From Bifidobacterium thermophilum DSM 20210 (GTDB lineage: Bacteria > Actinomycetota > Actinomycetes > Actinomycetales > Bifidobacteriaceae): DNA of 64,000 nucleotides. The translations under genes were made by a program, and so were the position numbers. The stretch covers positions 62,001-126,000 of the forward strand of contig JDUB01000005.1 in NCBI GenBank assembly GCA_000771265.1, given 5' to 3'. Under the pieces are notes generated by a model that had not been told where the DNA came from, did not search any database, and saw nothing but the letters and a program-made list of their open reading frames with translations. Numbering within the stretch: the stretch's first letter is position 1; each line of letters opens with the position of its first letter. Positions 28,028-34,616 of this stretch are shown piece after piece.

Positions 28028-28037
28028 ACAAGAGATA

Positions 28038-28067
28038 TTGACAATACCAACATTACTAATGTATAAT
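28038..28067 (+). promoter_or_regulatory. Phage promoter with palindromic spacer
   Basis: TTGACA (28038-28043), an 18-base spacer, then TATAAT (28062-28067): nearly perfect primary-sigma consensus. The spacer ends in a perfect palindrome ACATTA-C-TAATGT (28050-28062) that abuts the -10 box, a likely repressor operator. It reads into the 28100 membrane-protein gene. Confidence 0.8.
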
Positions 28068-28099
28068 GTAATCACATTTAAGGATTGAGGAATGGAGGT

Positions 28100-28483
28100 A
28101 TGTTGAATATTGCACTTTTCGTCACCGCTGAATTGCTCTTGGCCGGCTACCTTGTCTATGCAGTCGCGGTGCCCGTAATCCATTACCGCCTTGGCGACGG
28201 CGACCGGTGGATCGTATTCGCGGTGCTGCTGTGCTTGATCGGCGTCAATGCCATGGTGAAAACCGTGCAATATGCTTTCTTCCCCCGCAATGAATCGCAA
28301 TCCGTCTATATCGCGTTCGGCTGGGTCTGGATTCTCTATATCTTCGTCGCCGGGTCCTTCAGGCGTTTCATGAATCGCGACGTGTACCCCGAAGCGTCCC
28401 GGGCGCTGATGATCGCCGGCTACACCATATCCGTGTTCGGCCTGCTCGGGTTCCTCCCCGCCTGGTCGTGGCTCATCCACTAA
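28100..28483 (+). CDS. Phage-encoded four-span membrane protein
   Basis: About 127 aa with four membrane segments (LAGYLVYAVAVPVIHYRL, WIVFAVLLCLIGVNAMV, FGWVWILYIFVAGSF, ALMIAGYTISVFGLLGFLPA). The start is uncertain: GGAGG (28094-28098) lies only one base before the ATG at 28100, so the TTG at 28103 or at 28085 could be used. A paralogue with shared segments LVYAVAV, VIHYRL and GSFRRF lies at 30101-30490 outside the prophage. Position next to the regulator gene suggests a host-interaction or superinfection-exclusion role, which is inference. Confidence 0.65.
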   Translation: MLNIALFVTAELLLAGYLVYAVAVPVIHYRLGDGDRWIVFAVLLCLIGVNAMVKTVQYAFFPRNESQSVYIAFGWVWILYIFVAGSFRRFMNRDVYPEASRALMIAGYTISVFGLLGFLPAWSWLIH

Positions 28484-28487
28484 AAAA

Positions 28488-28528
28488 CGACACGCCGATG
28501 TTGTCAACGACAACACATAGTGTATAAT
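28488..28528 (+). promoter_or_regulatory. Promoter and operator of the ribbon-helix-helix gene
   Basis: CGACACGCCGAT (28488-28499, second copy) is followed by -35 TTGTCA (28501-28506), 16 bases, and -10 TATAAT (28523-28528). Two palindromes overlap it: TTGTC-AAC-GACAA (28501-28513) and ACAC-ATA-GTGT (28513-28523). The latter occupies the same place, ending at the -10 box, as the palindrome of the 28038 promoter. Autoregulation by the downstream DNA-binding protein is likely. Confidence 0.75.
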
Positions 28529-28551
28529 ATAAGTATGAAAGGAGGTACGGA

Positions 28552-28740
28552 ATGGCCAGACAAAAAGCCCCCATACAAATGAGCATCAGCCCTGAACTCG
28601 TCAAACGGATGGACGACTACCTGGCACCCATCGGCGTCAGCAGAAGCGCATATGTGAGTATGCTGATCGCCCGTGACCTCGACGATATGCAACAGGACGC
28701 CACGTCCACGTTGGACGGCTATAATTCATTACCAGAATAG
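28552..28740 (+). CDS. Ribbon-helix-helix (CopG/Arc-type) regulator
   Basis: 62 aa, start at 28552 after AAAGGAGG. The pattern APIQMSISPELVKRMDDYL followed by GVSRSAYVSMLIARDL is the beta-helix-helix of small RHH repressors, close to CopG-like copy-control proteins. It is transcribed immediately upstream of rep and has palindromic sites in its own promoter, so it probably represses itself, the 28038 promoter and rep expression, serving as lysogeny or copy-number regulator. The target assignment is inference. Confidence 0.82.
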   Translation: MARQKAPIQMSISPELVKRMDDYLAPIGVSRSAYVSMLIARDLDDMQQDATSTLDGYNSLPE

Positions 28741-28745
28741 AAAAA

Positions 28746-28770
28746 TCCCGCGATGGTGAAGATCGCGGGA
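28746..28770. terminator. Hairpin between regulator and rep
   Basis: Perfect 9-bp stem TCCCGCGAT / ATCGCGGGA with a 7-base loop. On the minus strand it is followed by TTTTT (28741-28745), so it is a good terminator of antisense transcription; on the plus strand it could act as an attenuator in the rep leader. Confidence 0.6.
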
Positions 28771-28802
28771 CGGTAACCAATCTAACTGCGAGGTTTTCAT
28801 GG
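28771..28802 (+). repeat. rep leader with second copies of both phage leader motifs
   Basis: CGGTAACCAATC (28771-28782) and TGCGAGGTTTTCATGG (28787-28802) both occur here and are repeated near orf172 and the ssDNA-binding gene. The latter block contains the rep ribosome site and start codon. Confidence 0.6.
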
Positions 28803-29821
28803 TTGATTCCAGTGTATCACAACCGCCATGCGACGGCGGCGTAGCCGCCCTTGAGAGCATGGCAAATTATGCGGCCCCCGTCGGCCGGCATTACAACCAC
28901 GCGACGCGGGAACTGCTGTCCCGTAAGTTCCGTGCCCAGCGTTGGGCGCAGCGTGCCGTGAATCGTCGGTTGCTGCCTGGTACTGCTTGCGCGGGTTGCG
29001 GGCGTCCTGTCTCGAAGCAGACGGGTGTTGGCTTGTATTGGGACAGCAAGCATAAGGCGCGGTTCAGTGGCTTGCGTACCTGTGGCAGTGTTTGGTGCTG
29101 CCCGGTGTGCAATGCGAAGATTCAGAACGTGCGTCAGTCCGAGATTCAGCAGGCTCTGAAGGTTGCGCAGGAGCGCGGGTATGGCGTGGTGTTCGGCACG
29201 TTGACGTTGCGTCATGACCTGGGCGACGAGCTGAAGTCTGTCCGTGCGATGATCCAGCAGGTGTGGCGGAGCGTGATGCAGCAGCATGGCACGCGGTCGA
29301 TGCTTGATGGTCTGGGCCGTCTCGGGTATATCCGTGCGATGGAGTGCACGTTCAGTCCGGCCAATGGTTGGCATGTGCATTTCCATGTGTTCTGGTTCTT
29401 CCGTCATCGTCTGGACAAGGGGCGTGTGGACGCTTTCCAGGCTGATTTCGCCGATAGGTGGATTGCCGCGGTTGACCGGGTGAATCGTAAGCATCCGGAT
29501 GCCGAGCCGTTCGCCGCTCCCCTGCCGGAGCATCAACTGTTCAAGGAACTTCGCTTGTCTGACAACGTGATTGATACGTATTCGCGGTATTGCACGACGC
29601 GTAAGTCCGTTGCGTTACCTGGGCGTAATGCCATTTGGCGGGCGGCGAACGAGATTACGGATTCCCAGTCGAAGCCCGGTAAGGTGAAGATGCATAACGG
29701 CAAGCCTGTCTTGCATACTAATTATTGGGATTGGCTGTCGATTCTTTCGGAGCTTGGTTATGGTTCCAAGTCCTTTGACGCGAACTGTAATCCGAAAAAC
29801 ATATGTTATGTCAGTTTGTAA
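28799..29821 (+). CDS. rep: Rolling-circle replication initiator Rep, truncated by integration
   Basis: 340 codons as integrated. A zinc-binding set is visible at C64, C67, C95, C100 and C104. Rolling-circle motif I is FGTLTLRH (132-139), motif II the HUH signature WHVHFHVFW (His 192, 194, 196), and motif III a tyrosine cluster YSRYC (261-265) that would attack the nick site. The last six residues (ICYVSL) come from the right attachment site and chromosome. In the circular form the frame continues after ICYV into the 21801-22187 segment, giving 462 residues. The truncated form keeps the nuclease motifs but loses the conserved WSRNLRALLG-type C-terminal region. Confidence 0.88.
   Translation: MVDSSVSQPPCDGGVAALESMANYAAPVGRHYNHATRELLSRKFRAQRWAQRAVNRRLLPGTACAGCGRPVSKQTGVGLYWDSKHKARFSGLRTCGSVWCCPVCNAKIQNVRQSEIQQALKVAQERGYGVVFGTLTLRHDLGDELKSVRAMIQQVWRSVMQQHGTRSMLDGLGRLGYIRAMECTFSPANGWHVHFHVFWFFRHRLDKGRVDAFQADFADRWIAAVDRVNRKHPDAEPFAAPLPEHQLFKELRLSDNVIDTYSRYCTTRKSVALPGRNAIWRAANEITDSQSKPGKVKMHNGKPVLHTNYWDWLSILSELGYGSKSFDANCNPKNICYVSL
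29789..29816 (+). other. Right attachment site (dif-like hybrid)
   Basis: XerD arm TTATGTCAGTT (29806-29816) preceded by centre CATATG and a degenerate XerC arm AATCCGAAAAA. It shares TATGTTATGTCAG with the left site and AATCCGA with its XerC arm, shifted by one base. The phage XerC side is poor, as in other XerCD-using inoviruses whose attP differs from dif. Confidence 0.75.
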
Positions 29822-30100
29822 CTATTGACTCCTCCCCATACACGCAATCGCGCATCTTTCGACGATTCAATACGACAACGACGCACGCTCTCATCCCGGT
29901 GAATTTGCGATTTGCGGCAATCAGCGTCGGCACCCCGATAGGAATTCCAACGTGACTGTTCGTCGTCATATCATTGGTGTAGGCGCCAAACGTCATTGAT
30001 ACCATTGTCACGACGGCGTTGTTATCGCGTGGATCGGCTTCGGCTCGACATGGCGTTCGGCACACCATGATGATATTTGATGACGTGTAGTGAGGTTGCT
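29817..30100. other. Right flank of the prophage, no clear gene
   Basis: About 280 bases. A minus-strand frame (29811-30068, 85 codons, residues such as VGIPIGVPTLIAANRKF) is open but unrecognised, has no ribosome site and runs into the attachment site; it may be a decayed gene. Nothing else is visible. Confidence 0.4.
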
Positions 30101-30490
30101 ATGGCTTGGTCCCTGCCGGCGATGGTTGCGCTGATACTGGATATCGGTTTTCTGGTGTATGCCGTTGCTGTGTCCGTGATCCATTACCGCTTGCATGACG
30201 GTGCTAGGTGGATATTCTTCTGTGTCCTGCTGTGTCTACTCAGCGCCTGGACCACATATGGAACTGTGGCATCCTTGCTGCCGCAACGTCCCGGCGTGAG
30301 TCTGCCCTTGTTCCGCTCGTTCGGTGATTTGTGGGTGTTGTATTTCTTCGTAGGCGGATCGTTTAGGCGATTTCGGAACCGCGGTTGTTTCCCCGATGTC
30401 ACACGCGCGCTGATGATATCGGCGTATGCGATTAGTGCAATCTGTCTCCTGGTGTTTCTGCCCGGTTGGTGGATGACCACGCGCTGGTAA
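30101..30490 (+). CDS. Four-span membrane protein, paralogue of the phage gene at 28100
   Basis: 129 aa; the ATG at 30101 follows TGAGG by six bases (an earlier ATG at 30077 lacks a site). It shares with the phage protein LVYAVAV-x-VIHYRL-x-DG-x-RWI, VLLCL, GSFRRF-x-NR and RALMI with the same spacing, roughly half the residues. It lies outside the right attachment site, so it is not part of the present prophage; a remnant of an earlier related element is the simplest explanation. Confidence 0.65.
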   Translation: MAWSLPAMVALILDIGFLVYAVAVSVIHYRLHDGARWIFFCVLLCLLSAWTTYGTVASLLPQRPGVSLPLFRSFGDLWVLYFFVGGSFRRFRNRGCFPDVTRALMISAYAISAICLLVFLPGWWMTTRW

Positions 30491-30549
30491 ATCGAACGTG
30501 ACTCATATCGCCGATGCGGGAGCGATGTGCAGGAGTCATCACGTAAGGA

Positions 30550-31131
30550 CTACTTCCGGTCATTCCCGCTGTTTGCCGCCGAGACGGCGTCATCGTCGTG
30601 TTTCCCGGTGTTGTCTTTCCCGGTCTGCGCAGACTGATTGGCATGCTCGAGGTTCTTATGCCCGGCAAGTTTGGCGCGTGCGGCTTCGGCTTTCGCAGCG
30701 CGTGACGCCTGTCGGTACATGAACCACAGTTCCAAGGCGATGAGCACGATCAGAATCGCCCCAGAGATGCCTTCGACGCTGTCATACCAGGACAGCATGG
30801 TTTTGCCGATGCTGTCCGCGGCTTCGGTAGCCACGATATACGGCGCCATAGCAAGAATCAACGAGACGAAATGCAGGATGATGACGGTTTTGCTGACCGG
30901 ACGAGGATCTGTGCTCTCCCCCTCCCCTGCCGCGACGGTATCGCCTGACGCCACAACGCCGTCTGATGCTGTCTTGGCAGCAGACGCAGCAGACGCTACA
31001 GAGGTGGCGGACGCCGAATCCGTCGGATGACCGGCATGGGAGCGTCGCGTATCTGTCTTCAGCACCATCACGATGACGGTGACGCAGCATACCAAGGCAA
31101 TCAGCCAGAGAACAAGCGGAAGAGCAGGCAT
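30550..31131 (-). CDS. Three-span membrane protein of unknown function
   Basis: 193 aa. An N-terminal span (LPLVLWLIALVCCVTVIVMVL) is followed by a low-complexity Ala/Ser/Thr linker (about 35-75), two more spans (TVIILHFVSLILAMAPYIV and ISGAILIVLIALELWFMY), and a charged, Ala-rich tail. No family recognised. It is the first minus-strand gene right of the terminus region, downstream of the ftsR cluster. The start at 31131 has AAGGAG upstream (read on the minus strand). Confidence 0.65.
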   Translation of the reverse strand: MPALPLVLWLIALVCCVTVIVMVLKTDTRRSHAGHPTDSASATSVASAASAAKTASDGVVASGDTVAAGEGESTDPRPVSKTVIILHFVSLILAMAPYIVATEAADSIGKTMLSWYDSVEGISGAILIVLIALELWFMYRQASRAAKAEAARAKLAGHKNLEHANQSAQTGKDNTGKHDDDAVSAANSGNDRK

Positions 31132-31236
31132 CGAATGTAACTCCTTAGAACTGACAATAAACCTATATCAGAGCATATCTGTCAACAACGGCGATCCGCA
31201 GCGGCAATGGCATGCCGCGCGTGAATGCCCGGCTAC

Positions 31237-31914
31237 TCATACATGCACAAGGAACGGATCATACTCATCTAAGTCCTGCATGCTGCGTTCCTCGTGCCGG
31301 ATTTCAAGTTTCCTGCGCATACGGGCTTGCGCAAGCTCCTCGAACGGTCCACCGCTTGGCATCTGGGAAGCTGTGACGGAACCATCGGGAAACACGTCGA
31401 CGTGCGGCTCTTGTTCAAGCCGCTGCTCGATTCCATGCCACAGCGCGGTCACGGAAATGCCGAACACCGCAGTTCCGCTGCCGAGCACATCGCCGATTCT
31501 GTCCCCATCCCGGCATTCGTGCACATGCTCGCCGTCGCTGAGAATCGTCGTATGCTCCAGTTGCGCGGTACTTCGTTGCATGAGATACCCGATGGCAATG
31601 GTCACGTTCTGCAGGTTCACGCCTGCGTCAAGCAGCCGTTTGGACACAGCGAGAATCAGCACGTCCTTGAACGAGTACAACCTTCGCGAACCTGAGCCAT
31701 GCGAGGCTTTGATGGACGGCTCAACGATTTGTTTCCTCGCCCAATAATCCAGCTGACGGTAGGTGATGCCGGCGACTTTCGAGGCGACAGTCCCCCGGTA
31801 CCCGCGTGTCGGCTTGTCATCGTCAGGGAAGGAAAACAACTCACCCTGGACGATGGTGATGTCACTGGATGACACAGTAGCGTTCGACGCGTGAGTAGCA
31901 CGATGGACTGCCAT
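31237..31914 (-). CDS. ftsR: MerR-family regulator, FtsR type
   Basis: 225 aa from the ATG at 31914 (MAVHRATHASN); upstream residues in the frame overlap garA and are unlikely. A MerR winged helix lies at about 40-90 (GITYRQLDYWARKQIVEPSI, GSRRLYSFKDVLIL). It lies directly after a GarA-type FHA gene, the arrangement of mycobacterial garA-Rv1828 and of corynebacterial ftsR, an activator of ftsZ. The FtsR name rests on this synteny and family match; targets here are unknown. Confidence 0.8.
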   Translation of the reverse strand: MAVHRATHASNATVSSSDITIVQGELFSFPDDDKPTRGYRGTVASKVAGITYRQLDYWARKQIVEPSIKASHGSGSRRLYSFKDVLILAVSKRLLDAGVNLQNVTIAIGYLMQRSTAQLEHTTILSDGEHVHECRDGDRIGDVLGSGTAVFGISVTALWHGIEQRLEQEPHVDVFPDGSVTASQMPSGGPFEELAQARMRRKLEIRHEERSMQDLDEYDPFLVHV

Positions 31915-32023
31915 GTCACCTGTGCCCTTTCTGAAGAATACTGCCGTGGCTTGGAGACCGTACCGAGGTCGCATGCGGGAAGAAGAGGCGTGATCGCGGG
32001 ATTGCCGCTGATCACGCCGAAAT

Positions 32024-32458
32024 TCAGGCTTGCGCGGCGTTGCCGAAGAATACCAGCCTGAATTTACCAATCATGATTTCGTCACCGTTGTGCAACACCG
32101 CGTTATCCACGCGTTGACGGTTGACATATGTACCGTTGAGGCTTCCTGCATCGATGACTTCGAACGTGCCGTTCGTGCGGCGGAAGACCGCATGATGACG
32201 CGACACGGTCGAATCGTCGAGCAGGATGTCCGCATGCGGGTCGCGTCCCACCGTCACTTCGTCCTCGTCAAGGAGATACCTGGAGCCTGATACAGCGCCT
32301 CGCGTCGAGATGAGCAGCGCCGTGCCGGGCGACAATTTGGTGATGGTGTCGAGGTCTTCCTGGGTCAGAGGACGGTCCCCGGTCGTGGTAATGGGTATCG
32401 TGATGGCAGGCATCCCGATGATGGTCGTTTCGCCTGCGCTTGGAATCGGATCAGTCAT
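32024..32458 (-). CDS. garA: GarA/OdhI-type FHA regulator
   Basis: 144 aa. The N-terminus has GETTIIG (Thr 11 and 12), equivalent to the ETT phosphorylation motif of GarA and OdhI, and a C-terminal FHA domain with VGRDPHADIL (GR 71-72), SRHH (86-89) and NGT (108-110). Phosphorylated by serine/threonine kinases, family members switch between binding themselves and inhibiting 2-oxoglutarate dehydrogenase, glutamate dehydrogenase or glutamate synthase. No 2-oxoglutarate dehydrogenase is seen here, but glutamate synthase is at 59.6-64 kb. Confidence 0.9.
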   Translation of the reverse strand: MTDPIPSAGETTIIGMPAITIPITTTGDRPLTQEDLDTITKLSPGTALLISTRGAVSGSRYLLDEDEVTVGRDPHADILLDDSTVSRHHAVFRRTNGTFEVIDAGSLNGTYVNRQRVDNAVLHNGDEIMIGKFRLVFFGNAAQA

Positions 32459-32463
32459 ACTTG

Positions 32464-33285
32464 CTATTCTACAGTCTTTGCGTATTGATATTGGGGTACG
32501 TCGCGAATCTCGTTGATTTCGACCTTATCGGATGATGTCACTTTGACTTTCGCGCCGAATTTCACACTGAGTCTGGAGCCGACGCCGCCGGCGATATTGA
32601 CGGCGTTCTGCAGATTCTGCGGGTCGCCGATAGCCTTGACCTTGTACGGTGTGGATAGTTCCTGACCATCGCAAATCAGCCCTGTTTTCGTGTCGGCGAA
32701 GTAGGTTGACGTCACGACTCTCACGGTGTTGACCGCCATGACTTCCGCACCTGCATTGCGCAGTTCCTCGATCAGTTCGAACATGGTGGCGGCATCGATG
32801 CGGTCCTTCGTGCCCTTGCTGATGGTGATGACCACACCCTTGCCCTGTGCCGCCAGACGGCCGGAGAGCAAGCCGCTGGTCTCTTCGTTCTGCTTGGCGA
32901 TGCGTTCGGCTTCCGCCTGCTTGTCCGCGGCCTTCTGCAGCGCGGTGAGCTGTTCGGTCAGCTGGCTTTTGCGCTGTTCGAGATTCTGCACTTGGGAACT
33001 GGTCTCGGTGATAAGCCTGGTCAGTTCGTCCTCGCTCATCGTCTCATATGTTGATGTGGTGTTGTTCAGCTGGATGGCATAGCTGAAACCAAGCAATGCG
33101 CACAGCAAGAGCACGAGCAGGCTGGTCATGAAACGGGTGCGGGCCGCGTTCGCTTGTAGCGAACGCTTGGGTTTTCTTCTGACAACCGGGAACGATCCCG
33201 TCTCGGTATGGTCGTTTGCGCTGTCCGCGACACGCTGACGGTGCACGCGGCTGAGCAAATCCTGTGGTTCCTTCTTATGACTCAT
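32464..33285 (-). CDS. DUF881 membrane-anchored protein (second)
   Basis: 273 aa: a basic cytoplasmic N-terminus, one span (FMTSLLVLLLCALLGFSYAI, about 52-71), a coiled coil rich in Gln/Glu (about 80-135), then the DUF881 domain (GKGVVITISKG, NAGAEVMAVNTVRV, PYKVKAIGDPQNL). Part of the actinobacterial pgsA-DUF881-sbp-DUF881-garA-merR cluster. Function of the family is not known to me; the extracellular domain and coiled coil suggest an envelope role. Confidence 0.88.
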   Translation of the reverse strand: MSHKKEPQDLLSRVHRQRVADSANDHTETGSFPVVRRKPKRSLQANAARTRFMTSLLVLLLCALLGFSYAIQLNNTTSTYETMSEDELTRLITETSSQVQNLEQRKSQLTEQLTALQKAADKQAEAERIAKQNEETSGLLSGRLAAQGKGVVITISKGTKDRIDAATMFELIEELRNAGAEVMAVNTVRVVTSTYFADTKTGLICDGQELSTPYKVKAIGDPQNLQNAVNIAGGVGSRLSVKFGAKVKVTSSDKVEINEIRDVPQYQYAKTVE

Positions 33286-33291
33286 ATGACA

Positions 33292-33624
33292 TTACGCCTT
33301 GAAGACGAACCGGCGGATTGCGGACACATTGGAGAAGATTCTGATGCCCAGCACGACGATGACTGCGGTCTGCAGCTGCGAGCCGACGCCGAGCTGATTG
33401 CCCAGAAGCACGAGCAGTGTGGCGGTCAATACGTTGGAGATGAACGAAATCACGAACACCTTGTCGGAGAATGTGCGTTCGAAATACGCACGGGCCGCTC
33501 CCAGCAGCGCGTCAAGCGCCGCGACGACCATGATCGGCAGGTACGGCTGCAAGACGACTGGTATATCCGGTTTTACGAAGATGCCGATGACCACGCCTAT
33601 GATCAGCCCCAATACTGCAGCCAT
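33292..33624 (-). CDS. sbp: Small basic protein Sbp (DUF1290)
   Basis: 110 aa, three hydrophobic spans (VLGLIIGVVIGIFV, LPIMVVAALDALLG, FISNVLTATLLVLLGNQLG) and a basic end (RIFSNVSAIRRFVFKA). It sits between two DUF881 genes, with one-base overlap to the upstream one, exactly as in other actinobacteria and near the ylx-ftsZ region of Firmicutes. Function unknown. Confidence 0.88.
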   Translation of the reverse strand: MAAVLGLIIGVVIGIFVKPDIPVVLQPYLPIMVVAALDALLGAARAYFERTFSDKVFVISFISNVLTATLLVLLGNQLGVGSQLQTAVIVVLGIRIFSNVSAIRRFVFKA

Positions 33625-34613
33625 TAGTTCGCCCTTTCCGCGTAGCTAATTTCACTTGAGCTTGCCGCTTCCAGTGTAATCGACTTCGACGTCGTGATTT
33701 GCGGGTAGATTCCCGCGCCTTTCAACGTCGTATATAAAGAGCGCTGGCTCTTCTCCCCCACGGCGGAGGCCAACGCGCTTGCATCCCCTATGGCTTGGAT
33801 TTTATAGGGGCTCTGCACCTGATTGACACCCACCAGAATTGTCTGGCCTGCGGTGCGCACCGAAGTCTGCACACCTAGACGATAGCCATTGATGGAGATG
33901 GCTTCCGCACCGGCCTGCCATAGGATCTGGATGAACACCTGCAAATCGCCGTCGGTGACGACACGGATATTCGAGCTGCTTTCCCGCGGCAACGACCCCG
34001 AGGTGGTGTCGCTGTTCGCGGCGAGCGGGTTCGCGATGGTCAGCGTGATACCCGGCCCAGTCACCGGAATCGTGCCGGTGGCCATCTCGTCGTAGGTCAA
34101 GGTGTCGTTCTTGGTGGTGTTGGCCAGCTTCTTGGACTGGTTCTCCACCTTGACTCTCAAAGAGGAGACTTCACTGTTCAGGGTGTTGAGATGTTTGGTC
34201 TGCTGTGTGAGTTCCTTCGCCAGACTGCTGCGAATCTCCTTGCGAGGGTCGGTGTGCAGAATCTGGACGATGATGCTACCGGAGAATCCTACGGCGACGC
34301 AGATGATGAACACGATGACCCGTGTCGACCACACACGAAAAGCCGATTTCGGCCGCTTGTCCAGCCTTGAATCGCTGAACATCGGGTCCATCGGACGGTT
34401 CGTCAGGTCATCGATGAGACGCAGTGAATCATCCTCCAGTTGAGGGCGCCTGCGCCTCGGAGTGATGGGCATGTCAGGTGACGGCGCTGCATGGTGTGCG
34501 CCCAGTGATGCTGCGGAAGCGGAAAAGACAGCACGCGTGCGCACAGGCGCCGTCTCCTTCGGTATCGGTATGGAGTCCGGCGCCTGTCGTGCTTCATGCA
34601 GCGTATCTGCCAT
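33624..34613 (-). CDS. DUF881 membrane-anchored protein (first)
   Basis: 329 aa: long cytoplasmic N-terminus (about 95 residues, Pro/Arg-rich), one span (VIVFIICVAVGFSGSIIVQIL), a coiled coil (about 135-165), then the DUF881 domain (VTGPGITLTIANP, QAGAEAISINGYRLG, PYKIQAIGDASALASAV). Paralogue of the gene at 32464. Stop and sbp start overlap by one base. Confidence 0.88.
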   Translation of the reverse strand: MADTLHEARQAPDSIPIPKETAPVRTRAVFSASAASLGAHHAAPSPDMPITPRRRRPQLEDDSLRLIDDLTNRPMDPMFSDSRLDKRPKSAFRVWSTRVIVFIICVAVGFSGSIIVQILHTDPRKEIRSSLAKELTQQTKHLNTLNSEVSSLRVKVENQSKKLANTTKNDTLTYDEMATGTIPVTGPGITLTIANPLAANSDTTSGSLPRESSSNIRVVTDGDLQVFIQILWQAGAEAISINGYRLGVQTSVRTAGQTILVGVNQVQSPYKIQAIGDASALASAVGEKSQRSLYTTLKGAGIYPQITTSKSITLEAASSSEISYAERAN

Positions 34614-34616
34614 ATG

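Larger units (their letters stand above)
21802..29814 (+). mobile_element. Integrated inovirus (filamentous phage), 8.0 kb, inserted at dif
   Basis: An 8,000-bp element bounded by a 13-bp direct repeat TATGTTATGTCAG (21802-21814 and 29802-29814) inside dif-like sites. Module order: Rep C-terminal part, orf172, hairpin cluster, ssDNA-binding-like protein, three tiny hydrophobic proteins, major coat, terminator, pIII-like adsorption protein, pVI-like protein, Zot ATPase, intergenic hairpins, membrane protein, ribbon-helix-helix regulator, Rep N-terminal part. All genes share the + strand. There is no integrase, so host XerCD is the likely recombinase, and no secretin, as expected for a host without an outer membrane. 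Confidence 0.9.

Noticed and set aside
29811..30068. 85-codon minus-strand frame at the right prophage flank as a real gene
   Set aside because: No ribosome site, no recognisable family, and its 3' end lies in the attachment site; kept only as a possible remnant.
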